A stretch of DNA of 64,000 bases from Lysinibacillus sp. B2A1 (GTDB lineage Bacteria > Bacillota > Bacilli > Bacillales_A > Planococcaceae): positions 4,762,001 to 4,826,000 of the forward strand of contig CP027224.1 of assembly GCA_002973635.1 (NCBI GenBank), given 5' to 3'. The notes under the pieces are model-generated. The model was given only the letters and a program-made list of their open reading frames with translations, searched no databases and had not been told where the DNA came from. The position numbers and the translations under genes are program-made. Shown here piece after piece: positions 46,932 to 55,954 of this stretch; the first letter of the stretch is position 1; every line of letters begins with the position of its first letter.

Positions 46932-47010
46932 TTGGCAACCCGACTATCATTATCCAAGGGGATTTTAGACTCGTAGCTTTGCGTCCTTACCTTTCGATAA
47001 GTTTGCCTTT
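46932..47010 (-). promoter_or_regulatory. Cyclic di-GMP-I (GEMM) riboswitch 2
   Basis: On the minus strand AAGGCAAACTTATCGAAAGG leads to GGACGCAAAGCTACGAGTCT and ends GATAGTCGGGTTGCC. The P1 pairing (GGCAA with TTGCC), a GAAA-capped P2 (CTTATC-GAAA-GGTAAG) and the GACGCAAAGC core are all there. It precedes the STAS-like, GNAT-like and chemoreceptor genes. The terminator begins about 20 bp beyond it. As with riboswitch 1, the alternative pairing suggests that c-di-GMP switches the operon off. Confidence 0.94.
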
Positions 47011-47049
47011 TTCAATTTTATAAAAATAATACTAACATCACATTGATAT

Positions 47050-47079
47050 ATTACAATTACATTATAAAGGACTTGTCAA
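47050..47079 (-). promoter_or_regulatory. Promoter upstream of c-di-GMP riboswitch 2
   Basis: On the minus strand a perfect TTGACA is followed after 18 bp by TGTAAT, ending 40 bp before the aptamer. Confidence 0.5.
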
Positions 47080-47192
47080 TTTTTGTCGACATTTAGTAAT
47101 TTACTCCTAATAACATCAGGATTTAGAAGTGTTTTTACATTTATTTTTTCTCAAACACTTTCTAAAAAGTTATATCATTTCACTGTCTAACA

Positions 47193-48155
47193 TCAACATT
47201 CTTTTTCAAAGTTATCAAGCAATGCACGCACTTCATCTGTTGATTTCGTATTCATCAGTTGATTTCTGAGTTCAGCAGCTCCAGGGAATCCTTTTACATA
47301 AATTTTGAAAAAGCGATGAAGCCCAGTGATTGAACGTGGTAGTACTTCTGCATATTGATCTTGAAGATCAAGCTGTAGTCTTAAAAGATCAAGGTGTTCT
47401 TTACTTCTATGTTCTCTTGGCTCTTTTTCAAAAGCAAAAGGATTTTTAAAAATACCTCGCCCAATCATTACGCCATCAACATCATATTGTTCAGCAAGCT
47501 TTAGCCCAGTTTGACGATCAGGAATATCTCCATTGATTGTTAGTAGTGTGTTTGGTGCGATACGGTCACGTAATTTTTTGATTACAGGAATGAGCTCCCA
47601 ATGTGCATCTACTTGGCTCATTTCCTTTCTTGTTCGTAAATGAATAGAAAGATTTGCAATATCCTGTTTTAAAATATGTGTTAGCCACTGCTCCCACTCG
47701 TTTACATCGTTATAGCCAAGTCGTGTTTTCACGCTGACAGGCAATCCTCCCGCTTTAGCTGCTTGTATAAGTTCTGCTGCAACATCTGGACGCAGAATCA
47801 AGCCACTACCTTTCCCTCTTGATGCCACATTCGGTACAGGGCAGCCCATATTAATATCGATACCTTTAAATCCTAGCTCTGCCATACCAACACTCATTTG
47901 ACGGAAATATTCAGGATTATCCCCCCAAATATGTGCCACCATTGGCTGTTCATCTTCTGTAAAAATCAAACGACCACGCACACTTTTCATGCCCTCTGGA
48001 TGACAATAGCTATCCGAGTTTGTAAACTCTGTGAAAAATACATCCGGTCGGCCAGCTTCGTTTACTACGTGACGAAAAACAACATCTGTCACATCTTCCA
48101 TTGGTGCAAGCACAAAAAATGGTCGTGGTAAATCACGCCAAAAATTATCTATCAT
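47193..48155 (-). CDS. dus: tRNA-dihydrouridine synthase
   Basis: A 320-residue flavin enzyme that reduces uridines in tRNA D-loops. It shows the FMN-binding [31 protein letters not shown] with the catalytic Cys, [16 protein letters not shown] and the phosphate-binding [13 protein letters not shown] start at ATG 48155 ([13 protein letters not shown]). An in-frame GTG 21 bp upstream is possible, since the ribosome site is weak either way. It appears monocistronic. Confidence 0.93.
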   Translation of the reverse strand: MIDNFWRDLPRPFFVLAPMEDVTDVVFRHVVNEAGRPDVFFTEFTNSDSYCHPEGMKSVRGRLIFTEDEQPMVAHIWGDNPEYFRQMSVGMAELGFKGIDINMGCPVPNVASRGKGSGLILRPDVAAELIQAAKAGGLPVSVKTRLGYNDVNEWEQWLTHILKQDIANLSIHLRTRKEMSQVDAHWELIPVIKKLRDRIAPNTLLTINGDIPDRQTGLKLAEQYDVDGVMIGRGIFKNPFAFEKEPREHRSKEHLDLLRLQLDLQDQYAEVLPRSITGLHRFFKIYVKGFPGAAELRNQLMNTKSTDEVRALLDNFEKEC

Positions 48156-48309
48156 TTCAAATCCAAATCCTCTCACTATAATACAACTTCAAACTCTCGG
48201 TTAAAAAATATAAAGCTTCTTTTACACTTATAACATGCTTCATAACTTATTATCAAACACAAGTACTTTTGGACATTTATAATTTGTGAAAAACTATTGT
48301 GAAAATCGC

Positions 48310-48350
48310 AAAAAGCAGATGGTATAGATTATTCTATATCAACTGCTTTT
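48310..48350. terminator. Intrinsic terminator, probably left from a lost gene
   Basis: AAAAGCAG pairs with CTGCTTTT, with an inner pair GGTATAGA and TCTATATC. It is T-rich on both sides. It sits 4 bp beyond the stop codon of the rlmCD-like remnant at 48354. Confidence 0.75.
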
Positions 48351-48353
48351 CTA

Positions 48354-48398
48354 TTACGTCAACTTCAACCACGACACAGCTTCACAAAGTATCGAATG
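48354..48398 (-). pseudogene. C-terminal remnant of an RlmCD/TrmA-family methyltransferase gene
   Basis: On the minus strand the frame reads HSILCEAVSWLKLT and stops. The intact rlmCD gene at 50738 ends [16 protein letters not shown]. The 14 aligned residues share the HCEAV-type block, the stop position is nearly the same, and a terminator follows directly. Nothing upstream continues the match. It looks like the last scrap of a second methyltransferase gene. Confidence 0.55.
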
Positions 48399-48433
48399 CC
48401 TTTTATTTCTTATCTAAAAATAAAAGGCAATTC
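48394..48433. repeat. Long AT-rich hairpin
   Basis: GAATGCCTTTTATTT pairs with AAATAAAAGGCAATTC (one bulge) over a 9-base loop. It lies 90 bp beyond the ltaS stop. No T-run follows on either strand, though the arms are T-rich; it may end or stabilise the ltaS transcript. Confidence 0.55.
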
Positions 48434-48523
48434 AAGATAACAGTAAGATATTATAAAGCAATCAGATGATAAACTCTTTGATATCAAACACATTTTCTTG
48501 AACTGCCAAGCAAATTGTAACTA

Positions 48524-50476
48524 TTAATTCGATTCTACATTCTCATCTTTGGAGTAATTATACTGAGAAGGATCAACTGGAGTATAACCTGTTGGCGTAT
48601 AGAATCTCAATAAATCACCATTCACGACTTTATCAGACAATTCCAATTTACGATCTACTTCATTTTTGATAGCTTTCGCAGACTCTAATTGACTGTCATC
48701 CAGTAGTAAACCTGTTTTATTATCATAATATTTTTCATTAATTGAATAAATCGTAGGGCTAACAAAATCTCCATTTCTAAATGGCACAATTTCATTATGC
48801 TCTTCTGATAATAAGTCTGAACCAAATTGAACAAATTTTTGCGTATCAATTCCTTGTAAATGTAATAGCGTCGGAAGAAGGTCTATTTGCCCCCCATAAG
48901 TATGGTTAGTTCCACCTTGCATTCCTGGAACATGTATAAATAATGGCACGCGTTGTAAATTAGTACTTTCATATGGTGTAATTTCTTTCCCAATCACTTG
49001 TTCCATCGCTGCATTATGATTATCGGAAATTCCGTAATGGTCACCATAAAGAACAATCATCGTATTATCATATAAGCCTAATTCTTTTAATTGATTGAAG
49101 ACCTGTTCGATTGCTTCATCTGCATAGCGAGCTGTTTGGAAATAATTATCAACGCTTGCATCTCCAGTATTAGCTTTATCAATTGTAACTAAGTTCTGAT
49201 CCATTTTATATGGATAGTGATTCCCTACCGTAATTAATTTTGTATAAAAAGGTTGAGGTAAGGAACTTAAAAGACTTTGAGATTGTTCAAAGAAAGGTTT
49301 ATCTAACACACCATATTCGGCCATATCATCTGAAGAAGCCGTGTTATAATAACTAGCATCAAAGAATTTGTCGTATCCAAATGATCTATAAATGACATTT
49401 CGGTTCCAGAAGCTTCTGTTATTACCATGGAATACAGCCGATGTATAACCATAATCTTTTAAAATACTAGGAGCTGCCTGATACGTATTTTGTGCTTTTG
49501 TTATATAAGCTGATCCTTGTGGTAACCCAAATAAAGAATTTTCCAGCATAAATTCTGCATCGGACGTTTTACCTTGACCTGTTTGATGGAAGAAATTATC
49601 AAAATACATTGTATTCTTATCTTTTGTTAATGAATTTAAAAATGGTGTAACTTCTTCACCGTTTAATTTATAGTTGATAAGAAAGTTTTGGAATGATTCT
49701 AAATGTAAATAGATAACGTTCATTCCTTTTGCTGCACCAAAATATTCTGCATTAGGTTTGGCGTAGTTAGACTTTGTATAGTTAATCACTTCTGTAATAT
49801 CACTACTATCCGCCAAAGCCCTCTGAGAAGATGCTTTCATCGTTTCTACTGAATCATAAATCGTATAGTTATACATTCCTAAATATTTCACAATATAGTT
49901 TCTATCAAAACCACGCGTTAATAGCTGTGGACGACTAGTTTCAGCTAGTCCTAAATTTACGATTGATACTACTAATGCAAATGCAATGATTGTCATTGCT
50001 TTTTTATAGCCAAAACGCTGAGTATCTTTTTGTATTTTTCTTGAAAATCGTAGATAAAACATGACAAATACATCGACAAAGAACAAAATATCATAAGGCT
50101 TTAGTAAAGAAAGAACACTACCTCCTAAATCCCCGAAGTTCTGCGTTTGAGAAAGTGTAGGTAATGTAATGAAATCACTAAAGAATCGGTAATAAACAAT
50201 ATTGGCATATAAAACAATAGACATCAAAGTGTAAATTACAACTAGTGATGTATATTTTCGTTTTCCTCTAAATAAAAATGAAAATCCTAGAAATAGCATT
50301 GCCGAGCCTAGTGGATTTATTAGTAAAAGGAATTGTTGAATAACTCCTTCCACGCCTAGGTCAAATTGTGATAGTTGACTGATATATGTTTTAATCCATA
50401 GCATTAAAACAGCTAATAAATATATTCCTAAAAAGTTGTGTAATAGATCATCTTTTTTACTTACTAGATTTCTCAT
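48524..50476 (-). CDS. ltaS: Lipoteichoic acid synthase LtaS
   Basis: A 650-residue membrane enzyme that polymerises glycerol-phosphate from phosphatidylglycerol onto a glycolipid. Five membrane helices occupy residues 12-185. The extracellular sulfatase-type domain has Glu260 in HLESFQN, the catalytic Thr304 in GQGKTSDAEF, and a later YGDHYG metal site. An Ala-x-Ala-like processing region follows the last helix. AGGTGC precedes the ATG. It stands alone with long flanking gaps. Length and catalytic residues are normal. Confidence 0.94.
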   Translation of the reverse strand: MRNLVSKKDDLLHNFLGIYLLAVLMLWIKTYISQLSQFDLGVEGVIQQFLLLINPLGSAMLFLGFSFLFRGKRKYTSLVVIYTLMSIVLYANIVYYRFFSDFITLPTLSQTQNFGDLGGSVLSLLKPYDILFFVDVFVMFYLRFSRKIQKDTQRFGYKKAMTIIAFALVVSIVNLGLAETSRPQLLTRGFDRNYIVKYLGMYNYTIYDSVETMKASSQRALADSSDITEVINYTKSNYAKPNAEYFGAAKGMNVIYLHLESFQNFLINYKLNGEEVTPFLNSLTKDKNTMYFDNFFHQTGQGKTSDAEFMLENSLFGLPQGSAYITKAQNTYQAAPSILKDYGYTSAVFHGNNRSFWNRNVIYRSFGYDKFFDASYYNTASSDDMAEYGVLDKPFFEQSQSLLSSLPQPFYTKLITVGNHYPYKMDQNLVTIDKANTGDASVDNYFQTARYADEAIEQVFNQLKELGLYDNTMIVLYGDHYGISDNHNAAMEQVIGKEITPYESTNLQRVPLFIHVPGMQGGTNHTYGGQIDLLPTLLHLQGIDTQKFVQFGSDLLSEEHNEIVPFRNGDFVSPTIYSINEKYYDNKTGLLLDDSQLESAKAIKNEVDRKLELSDKVVNGDLLRFYTPTGYTPVDPSQYNYSKDENVESN

Positions 50477-50664
50477 TTTTGCACCTGCCTTTTACTTATC
50501 TAAATTTAAATCTAAAATAAGTATTGCATTTAAAAAAAAATGTTACTTCACAATAACTTTTTTTGCAGCTTATGTAGCTTACTCCCCATTTAGATTTCTG
50601 TCAAGTTGTTAATAGCTTAAAAGACAATTAGTATAATTATTGCTAATTCATATAAATCTTGTCA

Positions 50665-50720
50665 TAAAAAAATACCTTGCAAATGTTAGTTTTTTAATAC
50701 TAACTTTGACAGGTATTTTA
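50665..50720 (-). terminator. Terminator of rlmCD
   Basis: On the minus strand AAAATACCT pairs with AAGGTATTTT and, inside, AAGTTAGT pairs with ACTAACATT; TTTTTTTATG follows. It lies 18 bp beyond the stop. Confidence 0.85.
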
Positions 50721-50737
50721 TTCCATATTCCTTGCTT

Positions 50738-52108
50738 TTATATCTCTGTTAAGTTCAACCTTGCCACCGCTTCACAATGTGTCGAATGCGGGAACATGTC
50801 TACTGGTTGAATTTCCTGTGTTTGATAGCCGCCATCCTCCAGAATACGTAGGTCACGTGCAAGTGTGGCTGGATTACATGATACATAGACAACCCGCTTC
50901 GGACGTTGCTCTAAAATGGTTTTTAAAAGTGCTTCATCACAGCCCTTACGTGGTGGGTCTACAACAAGGACATCAGCTTCTTTTCCTTCCTTATACCAAC
51001 GTGGAATTACTTCTTCTGCTGGACCTGCCTCAAAATACGTATTTGTAAAGCCGTTCAGTGCTGCGTTACGCTTTGCATCTTCAATAGCTTGTGGGACAAT
51101 TTCTACGCCCATGACTGCCTTTGCTTTTTGAGCAAGGAATAATGAAATGGTACCGATTCCACAGTAGGCATCAATTACTCGTTCATCACCCTGTAAATCA
51201 GCATAGTCTAGTGCTTGTTTGTAAAGAACTTCAGTTTGTTCAGGGTTTACTTGATAGAATGAACGAGCTGAAATTTCAAAGCGTACATCACCAATTGTAT
51301 CGATAATAACGTCCTTGCCCCATAGATTTACGGTCTCATCACCGAAAATGACATTTGTTTTGTTACTGTTGATGTTTTGCATAATTGATGTGACATTCGG
51401 TAAAAGCTTTTGTATTATCGCAACGGCTGCCTCTTTTTGAGGGAACTTTTTCTTTTTCGTTACGAGTACAACCATGACTTCGCCAGTTGCACGAGCTTTA
51501 CGAATGACTACGTGACGTAGCATTCCCTCATGCGATAGCTCATTGTATGGCTGGATACCTATTTTCGCTAATTCCTTCTTTAAGCCCGCAAGAATAGCGT
51601 CCGCCTCACCTGTTTGAATTAAACAACGTTCCATATCGACAATGCTATGCGTTTTTGTTTTATAAAAACCTGCAATTGCTTGTCCTGCTTCATTTGTGGA
51701 AAAAGGAATTTGTGCTTTATTGCGGTAATGCCAAGGCTCTTCCATTCCTTTCACAGGAAGAACAGGTGCATCAATTTTACCTATGCGTTGCATAACGTTC
51801 CGTACCATATTTTCTTTCCATTTTAATTGTCCTTTATAGGATAAATGCTGTAATTGGCAGCCGCCACATTGCTGGAAATAGTCACAAGGTGCTTCCACAC
51901 GATCTGGGGACGGCTTGATAATTTCTACAACTTTTGCGAAGCCGTAATTTTTTAAGGTTTTCAACACATGAACTTCTGCCGTTTCATTAGGAAGTCCGCC
52001 TTGAATAAATAATGGATAGCCATCGACCTTTGCGACGCCATTGCCATCATGTGTTAAATCTTCTATATAAACTGTTAGTCGATTATTCTTTTTCACGGGT
52101 GCTGACAT
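50738..52108 (-). CDS. rlmCD: 23S rRNA (uracil-5-)-methyltransferase RlmCD/TrmA family
   Basis: A 456-residue SAM-dependent uracil-C5 methyltransferase. An N-terminal TRAM domain ([20 protein letters not shown]) is followed by the 4Fe-4S cysteines in [15 protein letters not shown] plus ERCLIQ. The SAM site reads [14 protein letters not shown], then VVDPPRKGC and the nucleophile in [14 protein letters not shown]. subtilis RlmCD modifies U747 and U1939. I start at ATG 52108 behind GGAGGATGT; the ATG at 52123 overlaps that site. It is separated from dgkB, its usual neighbour, by the cyd genes and an array. Confidence 0.92.
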   Translation of the reverse strand: MSAPVKKNNRLTVYIEDLTHDGNGVAKVDGYPLFIQGGLPNETAEVHVLKTLKNYGFAKVVEIIKPSPDRVEAPCDYFQQCGGCQLQHLSYKGQLKWKENMVRNVMQRIGKIDAPVLPVKGMEEPWHYRNKAQIPFSTNEAGQAIAGFYKTKTHSIVDMERCLIQTGEADAILAGLKKELAKIGIQPYNELSHEGMLRHVVIRKARATGEVMVVLVTKKKKFPQKEAAVAIIQKLLPNVTSIMQNINSNKTNVIFGDETVNLWGKDVIIDTIGDVRFEISARSFYQVNPEQTEVLYKQALDYADLQGDERVIDAYCGIGTISLFLAQKAKAVMGVEIVPQAIEDAKRNAALNGFTNTYFEAGPAEEVIPRWYKEGKEADVLVVDPPRKGCDEALLKTILEQRPKRVVYVSCNPATLARDLRILEDGGYQTQEIQPVDMFPHSTHCEAVARLNLTEI

Positions 52109-52230
52109 TCGTACATCCTCCATTTCAATCTTCTTATTGTAGCATGTGTTGGCGGATGAAAAAAGAACAAGGCTTATTATTGTAGGAACTATCTGATGAG
52201 CAGAGTAAATCTTATTGTCGTAATTTACCT

Positions 52231-52730
52231 AAGTGGATACATCTGCGAGCTGAACGAAGCAACACTTTACTTGAGCGGATATTTCTCCAACCTGAGCAGT
52301 TCTCCTTTTTACCTGAGCAATTTTTTCTCCATCCTGAGCGGGTCTCCTCTTTACCTGAGCAGTTTTTCTCCGACCCGAGCAATTTTTTCGCCGACCTGAG
52401 CGATTCTTCTCTTTACCCGAGCAGATTCTTCTCCGACCTGAGCGATTCTTTCCTTTACCTGAGCAGTTTTTCTCCGACCTGAGCGATTCTTTCCTTTACC
52501 CGAGCAGTTTTTCTCCGACCTGAGCGATTCTTTCCTTTACCCGAGCAATTTTTTCGCCAACCTGAGCGGATCTCCTCTTTACCTGAGCAGATTCTTCTCC
52601 GACCTGAGCGGTTCTTTTCTTTACCCGAGCAGATTCTTCTCCAACCTGAGCAGGTCTCCTCTTTACCCGAGCAGATTCTTCTCTAACCTGAGCAGTTCTT
52701 CCCTTTACCTGAGCTATCCTGATTGACCAT
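52231..52730. repeat. 21-bp phased intergenic repeat array B' (GAGCRG unit)
   Basis: About 24 degenerate units with core GAGCAGTTTTTCTCC or GAGCGATTCTTTCC alternate in places, separated by ACCT or TACCC. Steps are 21 bp with a few of 20. The GAG cores at 52522, 52543, 52564, 52585, 52606, 52627, 52648, 52669, 52690 and 52711 are exactly 21 apart. The unit shares GAGCAGTTT with array B 18 kb away, but the filler is different. It fills the gap between the rlmCD start and the cydS terminator and carries no ribosome site. Confidence 0.9.
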
Positions 52731-52743
52731 CCTCGCCCTGCCG

Positions 52744-52769
52744 AAAAAAGAGCCGCTATTCGCGACTCT
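52744..52769 (-). terminator. Terminator of the cyd operon, overlapping the cydS end
   Basis: On the minus strand AGAGTCGC pairs with GCGGCTCT around GAATA, then TTTTTTCGG. The 5' arm is the last codons of cydS. Confidence 0.9.
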
Positions 52770-52878
52770 CTTCTTGCTCTTTTGCTATATGATGATCTTT
52801 GGGAGCCCACCAGAATGCTGCGACAATTCCTAGAATTACTACAATAAATGGCGCATAAAACATAAGAAATTTCTCCAT
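52756..52878 (-). CDS. cydS: Cytochrome bd small subunit CydS
   Basis: A 40-residue single-helix protein: MEKFLMFYAPFIVVILGIVA, then AFWWAPKDHH and an acidic tail. From memory it matches the small third subunit CydS of Geobacillus cytochrome bd (YAPMVVVALSVVAAFW-type) and B. subtilis YthC. AGGAGG lies 8 bp before the ATG and the gene begins 12 bp after cydB, so it is the last gene of the operon. CydS packs against CydA and helps shape the heme site. Confidence 0.88.
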   Translation of the reverse strand: MEKFLMFYAPFIVVILGIVAAFWWAPKDHHIAKEQEESRE

Positions 52879-52890
52879 TATTCTTTCCTC

Positions 52891-53916
52891 CTATGCGTGA
52901 TTGTCTTCTTTTCCTGTCACGTAATTTTTGTTAAATAGGAATAGCTTCAGCAATAAAAATAGTGACGGAATAAGCAGACATAGACCTAAAATAAACGCAA
53001 TCACGAGTGCAATCGCCATTTGTGTACTTGTGAAGCTATCGTAAATTGTTAAATATGGATACAGCAAATATGGATATTGGGCGATACCGTAGGCAAAGAA
53101 TGCCACTGCAAATTGGGCAATCAATAGTCCTACAGCAAGACCGTAATTTTTTCGCATCCATATTAATAACACAGTAATAATAAATAGAATTGCTGATATG
53201 GCAAACAGCCACCATAATTCAACCATATGATTATAGCTCTCTGGGTTGATGGATTTCATTTCATACACAATGCCTAGCGCACTAACCATTAAAGGTGCGG
53301 CCCAGATAAGCGCATATTTTCGCATTAGGTTTGTGGCTTCCTTATCCTTTGCTTTATGGGCATACCATGTTAAAAATACAGCTGAGATATAAAGTACAGC
53401 AGCTATGCTCAAAACGACAATACTCCAAGCAAATGCACTTGTGTAGAGCGTCCAATAATTTAAGACGGGCTGCCCATTGACAATATCAACATATCCACCA
53501 CCAGCAATTGCAAATACGACGGATAGAGAGGCTGGGATAAGTAAGCCTGCCACACCATATGTCAGTGTGTATCCGATATGACCTCGTGAGCCGTATGATT
53601 CAAACGCATAGTAGGAGCCTCGTATTGCTAGCAGCACGAGTGAAATACTAACTGGCACAAGTAAAATCGTTCCATAATAAAAGGCTGTTTGTGGGAAAAA
53701 CCCTACAATCCCAACAAAGAAAAATACTAAAAAGACATTCGTTACTTCCCAAACAGGCGATAAATAACGCTTAATAATATTTGTTAAAATATGATTTTTC
53801 CCAATGAGTAGGCTATAGGCGTTAAAGAAACCTGCTCCAAAATCAATCGATGCAACAATGACATAGCCGAATAGGAAAATCCATAGTACTGATATACCTA
53901 AAATCTCTAAAGTCAT
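52891..53916 (-). CDS. cydB: Cytochrome bd oxidase subunit II (CydB/YthB)
   Basis: A 341-residue membrane protein of about nine helices, starting MTLEILGISVLWIFLFGYVI with the CydB-family ASIDFGAGF segment. It pairs with CydA to form the quinol oxidase. Its ATG overlaps the cydA stop by 4 bp and the ribosome site GGCGGTG lies in the cydA end. The absence of cydC and cydD nearby is usual for the YthAB type. Confidence 0.94.
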   Translation of the reverse strand: MTLEILGISVLWIFLFGYVIVASIDFGAGFFNAYSLLIGKNHILTNIIKRYLSPVWEVTNVFLVFFFVGIVGFFPQTAFYYGTILLVPVSISLVLLAIRGSYYAFESYGSRGHIGYTLTYGVAGLLIPASLSVVFAIAGGGYVDIVNGQPVLNYWTLYTSAFAWSIVVLSIAAVLYISAVFLTWYAHKAKDKEATNLMRKYALIWAAPLMVSALGIVYEMKSINPESYNHMVELWWLFAISAILFIITVLLIWMRKNYGLAVGLLIAQFAVAFFAYGIAQYPYLLYPYLTIYDSFTSTQMAIALVIAFILGLCLLIPSLFLLLKLFLFNKNYVTGKEDNHA

Positions 53917-55259
53917 AGGAAATCACCGCCTTTTTCAGAATGGCGATCTTCAATTTCACGTTCAATTGGATTCTTTTTGAACATACGAACCAATACCACA
54001 ATACTTCCTACTGCCAATACGGCATAGACACCAGTAAATAATAGCATCATTAAATCTACATGATCACTCGTAGTTGCCCCCTCTGGTGTTCGCATTAATC
54101 CATATAAAATCCAAGGTTGTCGCCCAACTTCTGCGAGCCACCAGCCTGCTTCAATAGCAATAATGGAAAGCGGTCCTCCTGCAACAATAATCCATCTAAA
54201 CCAACGTGTGTGGATAAACTGCCAGCTACGTGCTTTCCCCACTACATAAAGCAGTGAAACAAGCACCATGAACATGCCAATAAACACCATTATATTAAAA
54301 AGATAGTGAATATAAAGTGGTGGTCTGTCTTCCTCTGCAAATTGATCTAAGCCAATAACCTCTGCAGTTGGGTTATTATGAGCCAATATACTAAGGGCAT
54401 ACGGAACCTTTATGGCATATTTCACTTCCTCACCATCTAACACACCAAAAAGTATAAGTGAGGCTTTATCTTCCGTTTCAAAATGCCATTCAGCTGCCGC
54501 TAATTTTTCTGGCTGGTATTCTGCTAAGTACTTTCCTGAGAAATCTCCGATAATTGCTGCTGCAATAGAGAAAATCAGGCCAATCTTCATAAGTAATAAT
54601 AATGATTTTTTATGGTACACATGCTTAGAACCTCGAAGCATACGGTATCCTGCAATTGCTGCTAAGACAAATGCCGATGTCATATAGGCTGTCACAAGAA
54701 CATGAGCTACCTTTGTTGGCATCGCTGGATTAAACATTGCTAAAAAGGGTTGAATATTCACTAGCTGCCCATCTACAATATCAAAGCCCTGTGGTGCATT
54801 CATAAATGCGTTGACAATTGTAATAAACACAGCAGACATGGATGCACCTACAGCTACAGGAATTAGCAATAACATGTGCTTTTTCTGACTATCAAAGCGA
54901 TCCCATGTGTATAAATAAATTCCCAAGAAGATAGCTTCAAAGAAAAATGCAAACGTTTCCATAAAGAGTGGTAACGCAATTGTTTGACCAGCAAGTTGCA
55001 TAAAGTTAGGCCATAATAAAGATAACTGTAAGCCTATTGCTGTTCCCGTAACTACACCAACTGCAACAGTAATGACAAAACCACGTGCCCAGCGTCTCGC
55101 CATTAATATATAATGCTCATCGTTCTTTCTATATCCAGTCCATTGAGCAATCATAATCATTAACGGAACACCAACACCAATCGTTGCATAAATAATATGG
55201 AACGATAATGTTAGCTCAGTTAATGCTCTACTCCAAAAGACTGCTGATTCATTAATCAT
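53913..55259 (-). CDS. cydA: Cytochrome bd oxidase subunit I (CydA/YthA)
   Basis: A 448-residue membrane protein that binds hemes b558, b595 and d and oxidises menaquinol with O2. Heme ligand regions LTLSFHIIYATIG, MPTKVAHVLVTAYM and the conserved WWLAEVGRQPWI are present. The quinol loop (Q-loop) is short, as in Geobacillus and YthA enzymes. I start at ATG 55259 (MINESAVFWSRALTE), 6 bp after GGGGGC; the upstream extension in the same frame covers another small gene. Operon order is cydA, cydB, cydS. Confidence 0.94.
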   Translation of the reverse strand: MINESAVFWSRALTELTLSFHIIYATIGVGVPLMIMIAQWTGYRKNDEHYILMARRWARGFVITVAVGVVTGTAIGLQLSLLWPNFMQLAGQTIALPLFMETFAFFFEAIFLGIYLYTWDRFDSQKKHMLLLIPVAVGASMSAVFITIVNAFMNAPQGFDIVDGQLVNIQPFLAMFNPAMPTKVAHVLVTAYMTSAFVLAAIAGYRMLRGSKHVYHKKSLLLLMKIGLIFSIAAAIIGDFSGKYLAEYQPEKLAAAEWHFETEDKASLILFGVLDGEEVKYAIKVPYALSILAHNNPTAEVIGLDQFAEEDRPPLYIHYLFNIMVFIGMFMVLVSLLYVVGKARSWQFIHTRWFRWIIVAGGPLSIIAIEAGWWLAEVGRQPWILYGLMRTPEGATTSDHVDLMMLLFTGVYAVLAVGSIVVLVRMFKKNPIEREIEDRHSEKGGDFL

Positions 55260-55270
55260 CTCATTGCCCC

Positions 55271-55366
55271 CTAACTTCCGAATATTCTTCCAAGTATGGA
55301 AAGTAGCATGATAATTGCAACACCGAAGCTTAGCCAAATGAGCTTTCTTTCCTGTGACTTATACAA
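55271..55366 (-). CDS. Small membrane protein at the head of the cyd operon
   Basis: A frame of about 31 residues, YKSQERKLIWLSFGVAIIML and a short end with GRIFGS, has one clear membrane helix. Its stop (TAG 55271-55273) lies 11 bp before the cydA ATG. It probably starts at TTG 55366 with AAAGGA 10 bp upstream; TTG 55372 is an alternative. I do not know a named homologue. Position and size suggest another small subunit or assembly peptide of the oxidase, though it could be chance. Confidence 0.45.
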   Translation of the reverse strand: MYKSQERKLIWLSFGVAIIMLLSILGRIFGS

Positions 55367-55676
55367 AGGCAACACTTCCTTTCCCTTAGCTATACCCCCA
55401 TTTTCCACTATTACAACGAAAAAAACCTTTAAAATGGACCGAAATTTCAGCCTATTATAAAGGTTTCAAATTTTGTTCAAGTAATATACGCACATTTGCC
55501 AAACATTTTTCTTAATTCATTCACAATCAATGATCACCATGAATTTTAACCTATTTATAGAAATTAATACTAAATTATAGAGCGGTTTTTTAGAACCATA
55601 ATTAGATGAAAAAAATTGAAACTTAAGTTATTTTAATCCATTCATGAGTAGCATGTTTTTTTGAGAGTCTTCCTTT

Positions 55677-55868
55677 CACTATTGGGTGGGATCATCTCTT
55701 TTTTAAGCTTCCTCTCTCCACAATTGAGCCGTTCTTTTTGAGCTACTTTTCCTTAGATTGAAAACGATGCGATCCCTTATTTGCGTTTCTTCCTCTCACT
55801 ATTATACGGTCCAGTACTCTTGTTGAGCTCTTTCTTTCACTATTGAGCGAAGAATATCCAAATTGAGC
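55677..55868. repeat. 20-21-bp phased intergenic repeat array C (CACTATTGAGC unit)
   Basis: Degenerate units with core CACTATTGAGC and pyrimidine-rich filler. Unit starts fall at 55677, 55698, 55719, then, after an irregular middle, at 55797, 55818, 55838 and 55858, that is 20-21 bp steps. The consensus differs from arrays A and B. It lies 27 bp beyond the dgkB terminator. The 55376-55676 stretch before it holds no gene I can support. Confidence 0.65.
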
Positions 55869-55894
55869 CTCCAATTAATCACACTTAAAATCAA

Positions 55895-55936
55895 AAGAAA
55901 AGCTCTCTTGCACTGGATTAAGCACAAGAAAGCTCC
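55895..55936 (-). terminator. Terminator of dgkB
   Basis: On the minus strand AGCTTTCTTGTGC pairs with GCAAGAGAGCT, followed by TTTTCTTTTG, 19 bp beyond the stop. Confidence 0.85.
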
Positions 55937-55954
55937 TCGGTTTAATTATTCAAT

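Noticed and set aside
52196..52810. Open frames of 67 (plus) and 104 (minus) codons made of heptads.
   Set aside because: They lie in the repeat array; the minus frame also runs over the cydS terminator and antisense to no known gene, with no ribosome site.
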